DNA of 64,000 nucleotides from Pantoea coffeiphila. Lineage in GTDB: Bacteria; Pseudomonadota; Gammaproteobacteria; Enterobacterales; Enterobacteriaceae. Below the pieces are notes generated by a model. The model did not search any database and was not told where the DNA came from. It saw only the letters and a list, made by a program, of their open reading frames with translations. The DNA lies in contig NZ_JAFBFW010000001.1 of NCBI RefSeq assembly GCF_016909495.1, forward strand, positions 1,054,001 through 1,118,000, written 5' to 3'. Shown here piece after piece: positions 54,894-63,577 of the stretch. Every line of letters begins with the position of its first letter. Within the stretch, counting starts at the first letter, position 1. A program made the translations under genes and the position numbers.

Positions 54894-56165
54894 TCAGATG
54901 GCTTTTAGCGCATCGCTCAGGATCGCCAGTGCCCTTTTGAACTGGGCATCAGGAATCGTAAGCGGGTAGAGAAAGCGGATAACGTTGCCGTAAGTGCCGC
55001 ATGAGAGCAGCAGCAGACCGTTTTCCAGCGCTTTCTGCTGCACCAGGCGGGTTAGCTCCGCCGACGGCTGGCCGGTAGCGGGATCGTTTAGCTCAACGGC
55101 AACCATCGATCCCAGCGCACGAACCTCCGCAATCGCCGCGCATTCCGTTTTCAGGCCGTTCAGCACCTCAGCCAGTTCGCTGCCGAGGCGGCGGGAGCGT
55201 TCGCAAAGCCGCTCACCGTCGATAATATCCAGCACCGCATGCGCGGCGGCCAGCGCCAGCGGGTTCCCCGCGTAAGTACCGCCCAGTCCACCCGGTGCAG
55301 GTGCATCCATCACCTCGGCCTTACCGGCCACCGCCGACAGGGGCAGACCACCCGCCAGGCTTTTCGCCATCGTCAGCAAATCGACCTCCACATCCGGGTA
55401 ATGCTCCATCGCAAACATCTCGCCGGTGCGGGCAAAACCGGCCTGTACCTCATCGGCAATCATCAAAATACCGTGCCGATCGCAAAGCTCACGCAGCGCC
55501 CGCATAAAATCGGCCGGAGCAATATTAAAACCGCCTTCCCCCTGGACCGGTTCCAGAATAATCGCCGCCACCTGCTTCGGGTCGATATCGGTTTTAAACA
55601 GCGTTTCCAGGCTGGCAAGGGCCTCTTCGGTGGATACGCCGTGCAGTGCGTTCGGATAACGGGCGTGGAAGACCTGTCCGGGGAACGGCCCGAAACCGAG
55701 CTTGTAGGGAGCCACTTTGCCGGTCAGCGCCATGGTCATAAAGGTACGACCGTGGAACGCACCGCCAAAAGCAATAACGCCGGGGCGCCCGGTATGCGCG
55801 CGGGCAATTTTCACCGCGTTTTCCACCGCTTCTGCGCCCGTTGAGAAAAATGCCGTTTTGCACGGCCCGGCAATCGGCACGCGCTGGTTAATTTTCTCGG
55901 CCAGCGAGACGTAGCTTTCATAGGGAACAATCTGGTAGGCGGTATGCGTAAACTGCGTCAGCTGCCGGGTGACGGCCTCAATGATTTTTGCATGGCGATG
56001 CCCGGTATTCAGCACCGCAATCCCGGCGGCAAAATCAATATATTCGCGGCCTTCCACATCCCACAGCGTGGCATTCTCCGCCCGTTCGGCAAAGAAATTA
56101 CACATCACACCGATACCACGGGGTGTGGCCTGCTGACGTCGTTGATTCAGTTCTGCATTATTCAT
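54894..56165 (-). CDS. gabT: GabT, 4-aminobutyrate aminotransferase
   Basis: A 423-residue PLP enzyme that moves the amino group of GABA to 2-oxoglutarate. PLP sites: TGAEAVENAVKIARAHTGRPG, the Asp in IADEVQAGFARTG, and the Schiff-base lysine in LTMAKSLAGGLP. AGGGA just upstream of ATG 56165 sets the start (a GTG at 56177 is in frame). The divergent MocR-type gene is the likely activator. A gabD gene is not adjacent. Confidence 0.93.
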   Translation of the reverse strand: MNNAELNQRRQQATPRGIGVMCNFFAERAENATLWDVEGREYIDFAAGIAVLNTGHRHAKIIEAVTRQLTQFTHTAYQIVPYESYVSLAEKINQRVPIAGPCKTAFFSTGAEAVENAVKIARAHTGRPGVIAFGGAFHGRTFMTMALTGKVAPYKLGFGPFPGQVFHARYPNALHGVSTEEALASLETLFKTDIDPKQVAAIILEPVQGEGGFNIAPADFMRALRELCDRHGILMIADEVQAGFARTGEMFAMEHYPDVEVDLLTMAKSLAGGLPLSAVAGKAEVMDAPAPGGLGGTYAGNPLALAAAHAVLDIIDGERLCERSRRLGSELAEVLNGLKTECAAIAEVRALGSMVAVELNDPATGQPSAELTRLVQQKALENGLLLLSCGTYGNVIRFLYPLTIPDAQFKRALAILSDALKAI

Positions 56166-56242
56166 TATGTCCCTCACTTAAAATCGGCAACCGGCGAATA
56201 AAGTACTTTGAACGCGTACGTATTAATGATTATATAGCCCTA

Positions 56243-56292
56243 AATTGGCCCCATAAACGAGAGCCAGTTATGAATACTTTAGGGGGCCAATT
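56243..56292. promoter_or_regulatory. Inverted repeat spanning the MocR gene start
   Basis: AATTGGCCCC at 56243-56252 and GGGGCCAATT at 56283-56292: a perfect 10-bp dyad with a 30-base centre that includes the ATG at 56270. The right arm lies inside codons 5-8. MocR-type regulators bind paired half-sites near their own start and the divergent target gene, so this is the likely autoregulatory and gabT operator. No ribosome site other than GAGAG is seen. Confidence 0.65.
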
Positions 56293-57826
56293 GCGATCGC
56301 TTAACGGGGATTTACTGCTGCAGCGCCTGGCCGCACAGCCGGGGAATAAGCGCTATACACGGTTATACAATGCGGTACGGCTCAGCATTCTTGACGGCAG
56401 CCTGCCGCCCCGCACCCGGCTACCGCCGTCCAGAGATCTGGCCCAGGAACTCACGCTTTCCCGAAATACGGTGCTCAAAGTGTATGAGCAGCTGCTGGCA
56501 GAAGGCTATCTGGAGGCGCGGGCAGGCAGCGGGACTTTCGTCACCGACAGCGTGCCCGACCTGCCGCCGGTGCCTGCCACTCCCGTACAGCGCCAGCCGG
56601 AGCCGGTTTCCCCACCCGCGCTGTCGCAGCGAGGCATGGCGCTGATCGCCAATGCCAGCGCCGGTCCCCGACAGTGGGGGGCATTTATGCCCGGCGTACC
56701 GGACGTGTCGGCCTTCCCGCATAAGCTGTTTGCCAAATACCTCAACCGCTTCAGCCGCCAGCCCGCGCCGCAGCATCTCACCTACAACAGCCATCCCGGC
56801 GGCAGTCGGGAATTGCAGCAGGCGCTGGTTGACTATCTGCGAGTGGCGCGTTCCGTTCAGTGCCTGCCGGAGCAGATCCTGATAACCGAGGGCATACATC
56901 AGGCGCTGGATCTGGTGACCCGCATGCTGTGCAATCCGGGTGATTCAGCGTGGGTCGAAGAGCCGGGCTACTGGGGCATCCGTAACATTCTGCGGATGAA
57001 CGACGTTAACCTCTGCCCGGTGACGGTCGATGAGGCCGGTATGCTGCCGCCGGACGATATGCTGACCGTGCCGCCCCGACTGATTTTCGTCACCCCTTCG
57101 CATCAGTATCCGCTCGGTTCCGTCATGAGCCTTTCGCGCCGTCAGCAGCTGCTGGCGATTGCCCGCAGGCAGGGCAGCTGGATCGTTGAGGATGATTACG
57201 ACAGCGAATTCCGCTTTGCCGGTCAGCCAATCCCGTCGCTACAGGGGCTGGAAGCCGGTGCGCCGGTGATTTATATCGGCACCTTCAGCAAAACGCTCTA
57301 TCCCGGTTTGCGCCTCGGCTATGTGGTGTTCCCTGAGCCGCTGGCTGCCGCCATGATGACGGCGCACGCCGAGTTTTATCGCGCCGGGCATCTGATTGCA
57401 CAAAACGCCCTCGCCCACTTTATTACCGACGGGCATTACAGCGCGCATATTCGCCGTATGCGCCTGCAGTACGGCAAACGCCGCGCCTGCCTGGTCGCAC
57501 TGATCGAACAGCATTTTGGCGACGGGGCGTTGCATCCCTTCAGCAGTAATGCCGGTCTGCACGTGGTGTTGCGTTTACCCGAGCAAGTGGATGACGTTCG
57601 GCTGGCCGCTATCGCCAACGAACGCGGCGTTCTGGTCCGCCCCCTGTCGCGTTACTACCTGGGTTCACGGAAAGAAACCGGCCTGCTGATGGGCTTTTCC
57701 ACCCTGCCGGAAGAGGACATGCGGCAGGCGTTCGGCGTACTGATTGCCTGTATTCAGACGCACTATCCCGCACTGCGGCTCACCGCCGAGGAAGAAAATC
57801 ATGTCACCGATTCACGACCGTCTTGA
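56270..57826 (+). CDS. MocR/PdxR-family regulator with aminotransferase domain
   Basis: A 518-residue MocR regulator: an N-terminal GntR-type winged helix (RLYNAVRLSILDGSLPPRTRLPPSRDLAQELTLSRNTVLKVYEQL), a Pro-rich linker (about 97-125), and a fold-type I aminotransferase-like domain with PSHQYPLGSVMS and the PLP lysine in IGTFSKTLYPGLRLGY. Such proteins sense PLP or amino compounds such as GABA and activate the divergent aminotransferase gene. The start 56270 keeps the HTH intact; the upstream frame is an artefact of the divergent gabT gene. Confidence 0.9.
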   Translation: MNTLGGQLRSLNGDLLLQRLAAQPGNKRYTRLYNAVRLSILDGSLPPRTRLPPSRDLAQELTLSRNTVLKVYEQLLAEGYLEARAGSGTFVTDSVPDLPPVPATPVQRQPEPVSPPALSQRGMALIANASAGPRQWGAFMPGVPDVSAFPHKLFAKYLNRFSRQPAPQHLTYNSHPGGSRELQQALVDYLRVARSVQCLPEQILITEGIHQALDLVTRMLCNPGDSAWVEEPGYWGIRNILRMNDVNLCPVTVDEAGMLPPDDMLTVPPRLIFVTPSHQYPLGSVMSLSRRQQLLAIARRQGSWIVEDDYDSEFRFAGQPIPSLQGLEAGAPVIYIGTFSKTLYPGLRLGYVVFPEPLAAAMMTAHAEFYRAGHLIAQNALAHFITDGHYSAHIRRMRLQYGKRRACLVALIEQHFGDGALHPFSSNAGLHVVLRLPEQVDDVRLAAIANERGVLVRPLSRYYLGSRKETGLLMGFSTLPEEDMRQAFGVLIACIQTHYPALRLTAEEENHVTDSRPS

Positions 57827-58733
57827 CTGGAACCTGCTGCGTACATTTCTGGCGATTGTTCAGGAGGGCAGCATCAGCCGCGCTGCGGTTCGCCTGCACC
57901 TGTCGCAGCCCGCCGTCAGTCTGGCGCTGAAACGGCTGGAAGAGCGGCTGGGCGAAAGCCTGATCGCCCGCAGCGGATCGGCATTCACGCTGACCGCCGC
58001 CGGGGAGATGGTCTACCAGGAATCGCTGGTTATTTACGGCAGTATTGCCCGCCTGTCGCTCGCCGTGCAGGATATCCCCCAGGATCTGAGCGGCGTGGTG
58101 CGACTGGCGCTGGTATCCGGTGTTAACAGCGAGATTATGGATAGCGTGATTGCCCGGTTTCACGCCGATCATCCCCGCGTCACGTTTGATATCACCACCG
58201 GCTCCAGCCATGAGGTACAGCATGCGCTGCTGCACTATCAGGCCGGGCTGGGCGTTTCCCTGCGGCATAAACCGGTACAGGGGCTGGCGCACGCGCCGCT
58301 GCTGCACCAGCGCTATTTTCTTTACTGCGGCCGCAGCCATCCGCTGTATGGTCGGCAACAACTTGAGGTTGATGACCTCCGTCACGAGGCATTTATCTCC
58401 TTCGCCAGTGAGCAGCTCGACGGCGTCCTCGCGCCGCTGGCGCTGTTCCGCGCCCAGCAGGCGCTGGAAGGCACCGTGGTGGGCACCAGCTCCAGCCTGC
58501 ATGAAGTGAAGCGGATGATCCGCTGTGGCTTAGGTATCGGGGCCCTGCCGGAACATGTGGTGAACGATGAAACCGCCGCCGGGCACCTGTGGCAGCTGCC
58601 ACCCGAAGACGGTATTGCGCAGATTACGCTGTATCTGATGTGGAATGAGGTGCTGAAGATCAACAAGGCCGAAGAGGCCTTTCTCTGCCGGTTGAAAGAG
58701 GCGTTGTTTAACGCGGGCTATTCACCCGCTTAA
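57801..58733 (+). CDS. LysR-type regulator
   Basis: A 310-residue LysR protein: winged HTH (LLRTFLAIVQEGSISRAAVRLHLSQPAVSLALKRLEERL) and a substrate domain. The start ATG 57801 follows GAGGAAG and lies inside the end of the MocR gene (26-base overlap, different frame), which couples the two. It faces the RidA gene of the operon that comes from the right, which it may control. Effector unknown. Confidence 0.87.
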   Translation: MSPIHDRLDWNLLRTFLAIVQEGSISRAAVRLHLSQPAVSLALKRLEERLGESLIARSGSAFTLTAAGEMVYQESLVIYGSIARLSLAVQDIPQDLSGVVRLALVSGVNSEIMDSVIARFHADHPRVTFDITTGSSHEVQHALLHYQAGLGVSLRHKPVQGLAHAPLLHQRYFLYCGRSHPLYGRQQLEVDDLRHEAFISFASEQLDGVLAPLALFRAQQALEGTVVGTSSSLHEVKRMIRCGLGIGALPEHVVNDETAAGHLWQLPPEDGIAQITLYLMWNEVLKINKAEEAFLCRLKEALFNAGYSPA

Positions 58734-58739
58734 CGCCGC

Positions 58740-59117
58740 TCAGGGGTGTTCAATAACCTGAGCGACACAGTCGATCTCCAGCTCCACGCCCCATAGCGAC
58801 ACGCAGACGGTGGTTCTGGCCGGCGGCGCATGCCCGAGGAACTCCCGGTAAACGCGGTTGAACGTTTCCAGCTGGTCAGGATCGGTCAGATAGCCGTTCA
58901 CCTTGATAACGTGGTCGAAGTCAGACCCCGCAGCCCGCAGGCAGGCTTCGAGATTACGCAGCGTCTGGCGGACCCGCTCCTCAAAACTGTCCGGCTGACT
59001 GCCGCTGGCGTCCAGCGGAATTTGCCCCGCCGTCCACACCAGGTTGCCGCTGACGACGGCCTGCGAATACGGGCCTGCGGGGGAGGGTGAATTTTGCGCG
59101 GCGGTAATGCGTTTCAT
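58740..59117 (-). CDS. RidA/YjgF-family deaminase
   Basis: A 125-residue protein of the YjgF/YER057c/RidA group: SPSPAGPYSQAVVSGNLVWTAGQIPLD, then LRNLEACLRAAGSDFDHVIKVNGYL and HAPPARTTVCVS with the conserved arginine that binds the carboxylate. RidA proteins hydrolyse reactive imines/enamines. It is the last gene of the operon with the MHS transporter, RraA-like and TPP enzyme genes. Confidence 0.88.
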   Translation of the reverse strand: MKRITAAQNSPSPAGPYSQAVVSGNLVWTAGQIPLDASGSQPDSFEERVRQTLRNLEACLRAAGSDFDHVIKVNGYLTDPDQLETFNRVYREFLGHAPPARTTVCVSLWGVELEIDCVAQVIEHP

Positions 59118-59151
59118 AACTTTCTCTCATTGGATTTTCGGTGAAGTTGGC

Positions 59152-60486
59152 TCAGCGCTTTTCGTCTGCGCTGCTGCGTAGGTCGCGGCGGAAGGTTTCG
59201 GTCAGCAGCAGCAGCGCCACCAGCGAAATCAATGCCGATCCCATCAGATACCAGGCCACCGACGATCCCTTCCCGGTCCAGGAAAGCAGCGCGGTGGTGA
59301 CGATTGGCGTGGTGGCGCTGCCCAGCAGGCCGGAGAGCATATAGGCCACCGACAGCCCGGAATAGCGAACCCGGGTGCCAAACAGTTCGGCAAGGAAGGT
59401 GGCGATGGGGCCGTAGTTGGCGGCAAACGCCGTCATCAGCAACCCGTAGCCGAGGAAGACCAGCGGCAGCGACTGGGTATCCATCAGCCAGAACATCGGG
59501 AAGGCGACAACCGCTTCGGCAATGATGCCGCCGATAATCACCGGCTTGCGGCCAAAGCGATCCGACAGTGCGCCAAAGGCGGGCAGCAGCACAATGCAGA
59601 GCGCGCAGGAAGCCAGCACCACGGTAAGCATGATCGAGCGGCTGAAGCCGAGCGTCTGCGTGCCGTAGGTCAGGCCGAAGGCGACGATAATATTAAAGGA
59701 TGAACCCGTGGACATGGTGGCAACCCCGCCCAGCAGTACCTGCTTCCAGTGTTTACGGGCGATCTCCAGCAGCGGCACCTTCACCTGCTGCTGCTGTTTT
59801 TTCGTTTCCTGGAAGACCGGCGTTTCATGGATATTCAGGCGGATATACAGGCCAACGGCGATCAGCAGCGCGCTGGCCAGGAACGGAATGCGCCAGCCCC
59901 AGCTCAGCAGATCTTCCAGTGGGAACAGCGCCGCAATCGCCAGAAACGCCAGGTTGGCCAGCAGGGTGCCGACCGGCACGCCGATTTGCACCCACGAGCC
60001 GTACAGGCCGCGTTTATTCTCCGGAGCGTGCTCCACCGCCATCAGTACCGCACCGCCCCACTCACCGCCCAGCGCCAGGCCCTGAATCAGCCGCAGCGTC
60101 AGCAGCAGAATCGGTGCCCAGATGCCAATAGCGGCATAGTCCGGCAGCAGCCCGATAGCGAAGGTCGAAATGCCCATCGCCAGCAGCGAGATCAGCAGCA
60201 TCGATTTTCGCCCCAGCCTGTCGCCAAAATGCCCGAACAGCGCAGCACCGACGATACGCGCGCCGTAGGCGGAAGCGAATGTGCCGAACGCCAGCAGCGT
60301 GCCGATCAACGCATCAAACGAAGGAAAGAATATTTTATTAAACACCAGCGCGGAGGCGGTGGCGAAAATAAACAGATCGTACCATTCAACCGTCGTACCA
60401 ATAACGCTGGCTACCGCAATTTTTTTCATATTCACTTTTGCGGGCACGTCAGAAATCACAGCATCGTAATTCACCGAGCTTGTCAT
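59152..60486 (-). CDS. MHS-family MFS transporter
   Basis: A 444-residue proton symporter of the metabolite:H+ family (ShiA/ProP/KgtP group). It has 12 helices, the N-terminal signature GTTVEWYDLFIFATASALVF, and the inter-helix motifs FGHFGDRLGRKSML and RFGRKPVI. It probably takes up the carboxylic acid that the neighbouring enzymes use. It lies between the RidA and the RraA-like gene on the same strand, with short gaps. Confidence 0.92.
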   Translation of the reverse strand: MTSSVNYDAVISDVPAKVNMKKIAVASVIGTTVEWYDLFIFATASALVFNKIFFPSFDALIGTLLAFGTFASAYGARIVGAALFGHFGDRLGRKSMLLISLLAMGISTFAIGLLPDYAAIGIWAPILLLTLRLIQGLALGGEWGGAVLMAVEHAPENKRGLYGSWVQIGVPVGTLLANLAFLAIAALFPLEDLLSWGWRIPFLASALLIAVGLYIRLNIHETPVFQETKKQQQQVKVPLLEIARKHWKQVLLGGVATMSTGSSFNIIVAFGLTYGTQTLGFSRSIMLTVVLASCALCIVLLPAFGALSDRFGRKPVIIGGIIAEAVVAFPMFWLMDTQSLPLVFLGYGLLMTAFAANYGPIATFLAELFGTRVRYSGLSVAYMLSGLLGSATTPIVTTALLSWTGKGSSVAWYLMGSALISLVALLLLTETFRRDLRSSADEKR

Positions 60487-60532
60487 GCTTTTCTCTCCAG
60501 TGGGTTGGGCTTCGCGAAATATAACGTTGGAA

Positions 60533-61147
60533 TTATCCGTGACCGTAAATATCAGCCAGGCTTATTCCCTGTTTTAGTTGTTCAATAATTAATGGCTCCT
60601 GCTGTTGCATCCGCAGCGCCTGCTGTAAATGTGTTTCGAATTCGCTGCGTGGCAGTGCCAGCACGCCATTTTCATCGGCAAGAATAATATCGCCGGGGTT
60701 CACGCCAACTCCGCCACAAATAATCGGCTTATTTACCGATCCACCCTGCTTTCCTTTTTTCGTGGTTAACGGCGATCGTCCTTTGCACCACACCGGAAAC
60801 GGTGCGGCAATAATCGCCGAAATATCGGTGATGTACCCGTCGAGTACCACCGCGACAATTCCCGCCTGCTGAGCAGCCGCGGTCATTACTGCTCCCCAGC
60901 AGGCATGTCGGTCATCGTTGAGCCGCTCAATCACCAGAATGCTGCCCTGCTCCGCACTTTGCAGCGCAGCGGGCAGGCTGTAGCCGTCATCCTCCGGCAG
61001 CGAAACGGTCACCGCCGGGCCACAGCAGCGCACGGCGGGCAGCACACACTGCAACTGCGGATGCATAAAGCCGTGATCGATGATGTGCCCGAGCGTGGCG
61101 GTTTCTATCGTTAACAGCTGGGTAAGTAAGGAAGATGGAAGGCTCAT
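60533..61147 (-). CDS. RraA-family aldolase/decarboxylase-like protein
   Basis: A 204-residue RraA-like protein (HMG/CHA aldolase type): TATLGHIIDHGFMHP at the start, then CWGAVMTAAAQQAGIVAVVLDGYITD with the family's G-x-x-x-D-G-x-x-R/T-D motif, PFPVWCKG, and VNPGDIILADENGVLALP. The usual Arg of the DGxxRD motif is replaced by Thr (DGYITD), so the substrate may differ. As an aldolase it would cleave or decarboxylate an oxoacid. ATGA overlap with the TPP enzyme shows an operon. Confidence 0.82.
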   Translation of the reverse strand: MSLPSSLLTQLLTIETATLGHIIDHGFMHPQLQCVLPAVRCCGPAVTVSLPEDDGYSLPAALQSAEQGSILVIERLNDDRHACWGAVMTAAAQQAGIVAVVLDGYITDISAIIAAPFPVWCKGRSPLTTKKGKQGGSVNKPIICGGVGVNPGDIILADENGVLALPRSEFETHLQQALRMQQQEPLIIEQLKQGISLADIYGHG

Positions 61148-62847
61148 GCACGCCTCTCTTCCAGCGCTTTGCGCTGAATGTCGCTGAGTAAAATGCCGGG
61201 CGCAATGCCGTTGGCGTCGTAGCGCAGTTCCAGAATCGCCGGGCGCTGATGTTCCTCCGCAAACGCCAGCGCCTGGCGAAACGCGTCCTCGAAATCGTCA
61301 ATGTGGTCCACAACGTTACCGAAGCCTTCATAGGCGGCGGCCAGACGGGCAAACTCGGGGTTAGTGAAGCGCAGCGCCGTTTCCCGGCCGGGGAAGTCCC
61401 GCTCCTGATGGGCGCGAATGGTCCCCCACATACCGTTATTGAACACCAGTACCACCACGCCAACGCCGTACTGCAGGGCGACACCCAGCTCCTGCATATT
61501 CATCTGGAAACAGCCGTCGCCGGCATAGCAAACGGCTGGCTGCTGAGGATTCTCCAGCTTGTAAGAGATAGCGGCAGGCAGGCCGTAGCCCATCGATCCC
61601 ACCGTGGGTGCCAGCGAGCTGCCCAGCCCGCGAAAAGCAATATAACGATGCGGATAGAGCGCGTAGTTCCCGGCCCCCACCGTGATACAGCCCCGGCCTT
61701 CCAGCACTTTTGCCACCGTGGCCGACACCCGATCCAGGCTCAGGTTACCCGGCGAGGCGAGCGGTTCCAATGTATCCCGCCACGCCCGGCGCGCACGTTG
61801 CCGCAGCGCGGACCAGGCGGGATTTCCGACGGGCCGGAGCGCCGCCAGCGATGCGGCGAAGGCATTGACGCTGGCGTTAATCGCCAGATCGGGGCGATAA
61901 ACCCGGCCCAGCTCTTCAGGATCGGCATAGATATGGATCAGCTTCTGACGCGGGTGGGGCGATGTAATCCAGCTGTAGCCTTCGCTGGTGGCTTCTCCGA
62001 GGCGGGTGCCGAGGGCGATAATCAGGTCGCTGTCGATCAGCTGCTGCCGAAGCGCATCGGGCATGCCGAAGCCCACGTGGCCGACAAACTGTTCGTCCTG
62101 CTGGTCGTAGCACTCCAGCCGACGCCAGGCGACGCCCACCGGCAGGTCAAAGCGCTGAGCAAACGCCTGCAGCTGCAGCTGGGCCTCTTGCGACCAGCCG
62201 CTGCCGCCCACCAGCAGAAACGGCCGTTCGGCCCGCTCGATGGCGTCAGCAAACTCCGCCATCTGCGCGCTCCCCGGCCAGGTTTCCAGCCGCGGCCGGG
62301 CCGGAACGATGGCGGCATCGGATTCTCCCCACAGCACATCCTCCGGCAGTGCCAGCACCACCGGCCCGGGGCGGCCACTGGTAGCGATCGCCCAGGCGCG
62401 GGCCACATACTCAGGAATGCGTTCGGTGCGATCGATTTGCGCAACCCACTTGGCCATTTGCCCGAACATCCGCCGGTAGTCGATCTCCTGAAAGGCTTCG
62501 CGTTCAACAAAGTCGTTTCCCACCTGGCCGATAAACAGGATCATCGGCGTGGAGTCCTGGAAGGCGGTGTGCACGCCAATCGAGGCATTGGTGGCTCCCG
62601 GCCCGCGGGTGACCATGCAAATCCCCGGTTCGCCGGTCATTTTGCCATAGGCTTCCGCCATAAAGGCCGCCCCGCTCTCCTGACGGCAAACGATGGGCTG
62701 AATGCGGTCGCGGTGCTCATTGAAGGCATCAATACAGGGCAGAAAGCTCTCGCCCGGGACCAGAAAAATTCGGCGCGCGCCCTGCTCCCGCAGCTGTTCC
62801 AATACCATTTGTCCGCCGTTACGCGGGGCAATGTTTGATCCTGTCAT
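61144..62847 (-). CDS. TPP-dependent enzyme (acetolactate synthase-like)
   Basis: A 567-residue thiamine pyrophosphate enzyme. The N-terminal domain has the catalytic Glu in VPGESFLPCIDAF, the middle holds the nucleotide-binding-like domain, and the C-terminal part has the TPP motif GDGCFQMNMQELGVALQYGVGVVVLVFNN. It belongs with the ALS/benzoylformate decarboxylase-like proteins of unknown substrate. Leading the operon with RraA, MHS transporter and RidA, it probably decarboxylates or condenses a 2-oxoacid in a catabolic route. Confidence 0.88.
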   Translation of the reverse strand: MTGSNIAPRNGGQMVLEQLREQGARRIFLVPGESFLPCIDAFNEHRDRIQPIVCRQESGAAFMAEAYGKMTGEPGICMVTRGPGATNASIGVHTAFQDSTPMILFIGQVGNDFVEREAFQEIDYRRMFGQMAKWVAQIDRTERIPEYVARAWAIATSGRPGPVVLALPEDVLWGESDAAIVPARPRLETWPGSAQMAEFADAIERAERPFLLVGGSGWSQEAQLQLQAFAQRFDLPVGVAWRRLECYDQQDEQFVGHVGFGMPDALRQQLIDSDLIIALGTRLGEATSEGYSWITSPHPRQKLIHIYADPEELGRVYRPDLAINASVNAFAASLAALRPVGNPAWSALRQRARRAWRDTLEPLASPGNLSLDRVSATVAKVLEGRGCITVGAGNYALYPHRYIAFRGLGSSLAPTVGSMGYGLPAAISYKLENPQQPAVCYAGDGCFQMNMQELGVALQYGVGVVVLVFNNGMWGTIRAHQERDFPGRETALRFTNPEFARLAAAYEGFGNVVDHIDDFEDAFRQALAFAEEHQRPAILELRYDANGIAPGILLSDIQRKALEERRA

Positions 62848-63577
62848 TTCTCACTCCGAATTACAAAATTTGGTTTTCTTGATTAGCGTACGAGGGTTGG
62901 AAATAATTTATTATTTATTAGTTAATATATTAACTACGCACTTTCAGATTCACGCAGCGGTGATATTTCGTCAACTTTAATATTTTTATAAGCCGTATAA
63001 ATTTGGTTTATGACTTAATATAAATATTCACACTCACCATCACAGTGCGTTATTTACCAGCAGGAGCAAAAAAGGGGCGACGGTTGCACACCCACAAAGC
63101 AAAGGAATAATAAAAACTTATAACTGTAACTTCACATAAGTTATTTATATTACCTGCGCGATAGTCGATACAGGGAAAATTGAAAATTCTCAACTGATAA
63201 AATGTGGGTAATATCACTGTTTAATCCTGGCGATTTTAATATATGTGATGAGTGTGTCGGTGGAGGTTTTATTTTCGGCATGCTGGCTGAGCTCTGAACG
63301 TAGATGTTAAAAGCATTGCTGTGGGATCGCGACCGGGCTAAGGATGTGGGGCGGCTTGCTGCACCGGCACAAGTATGTCCCTATAGCATGACGCACGGCC
63401 ATCCCTGGCCGTGAGTCTGCATCAAGCCGCCCCACATCCTTTCCTCATTAACTTCTTCATCGCTGTTTAAAACGATAAAGCATACAGAGATACAGGTTTG
63501 CCGATCCAGTGTGCGCCATCCCCCCTGGACCATATCCCAACGCACAGGCGAATTTCGCCCAGCCATCCAACCAACTG
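62848..63577. other. Intergenic region with a large hairpin element
   Basis: A 730-base gap. The first 350 bases are AT-rich and probably contain the promoter of the TPP operon. From 63340 to 63441 there is a large palindrome listed separately. The minus frame at 63381-63599 crosses the hairpin and is not a gene. Confidence 0.55.
63340..63441. repeat. 102-base palindromic element with inner hairpin
   Basis: AAGGATGTGGGGCGGCTTG at 63340-63358 pairs exactly with the 19 bases at 63423-63441, and TGCA continues the stem after one mismatch. Inside is CACGGCCA-TCCC-TGGCCGTG (63394-63413), an eight-bp perfect hairpin. This looks like an interspersed palindromic (MITE- or ERIC-like) unit of this genome; I cannot match it to a named family. 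Confidence 0.75.

Noticed and set aside
61249-62838. Plus-strand 529-codon frame opposite the TPP enzyme gene
   Set aside because: Antisense shadow; the TPP motif and catalytic Glu lie on the minus strand.
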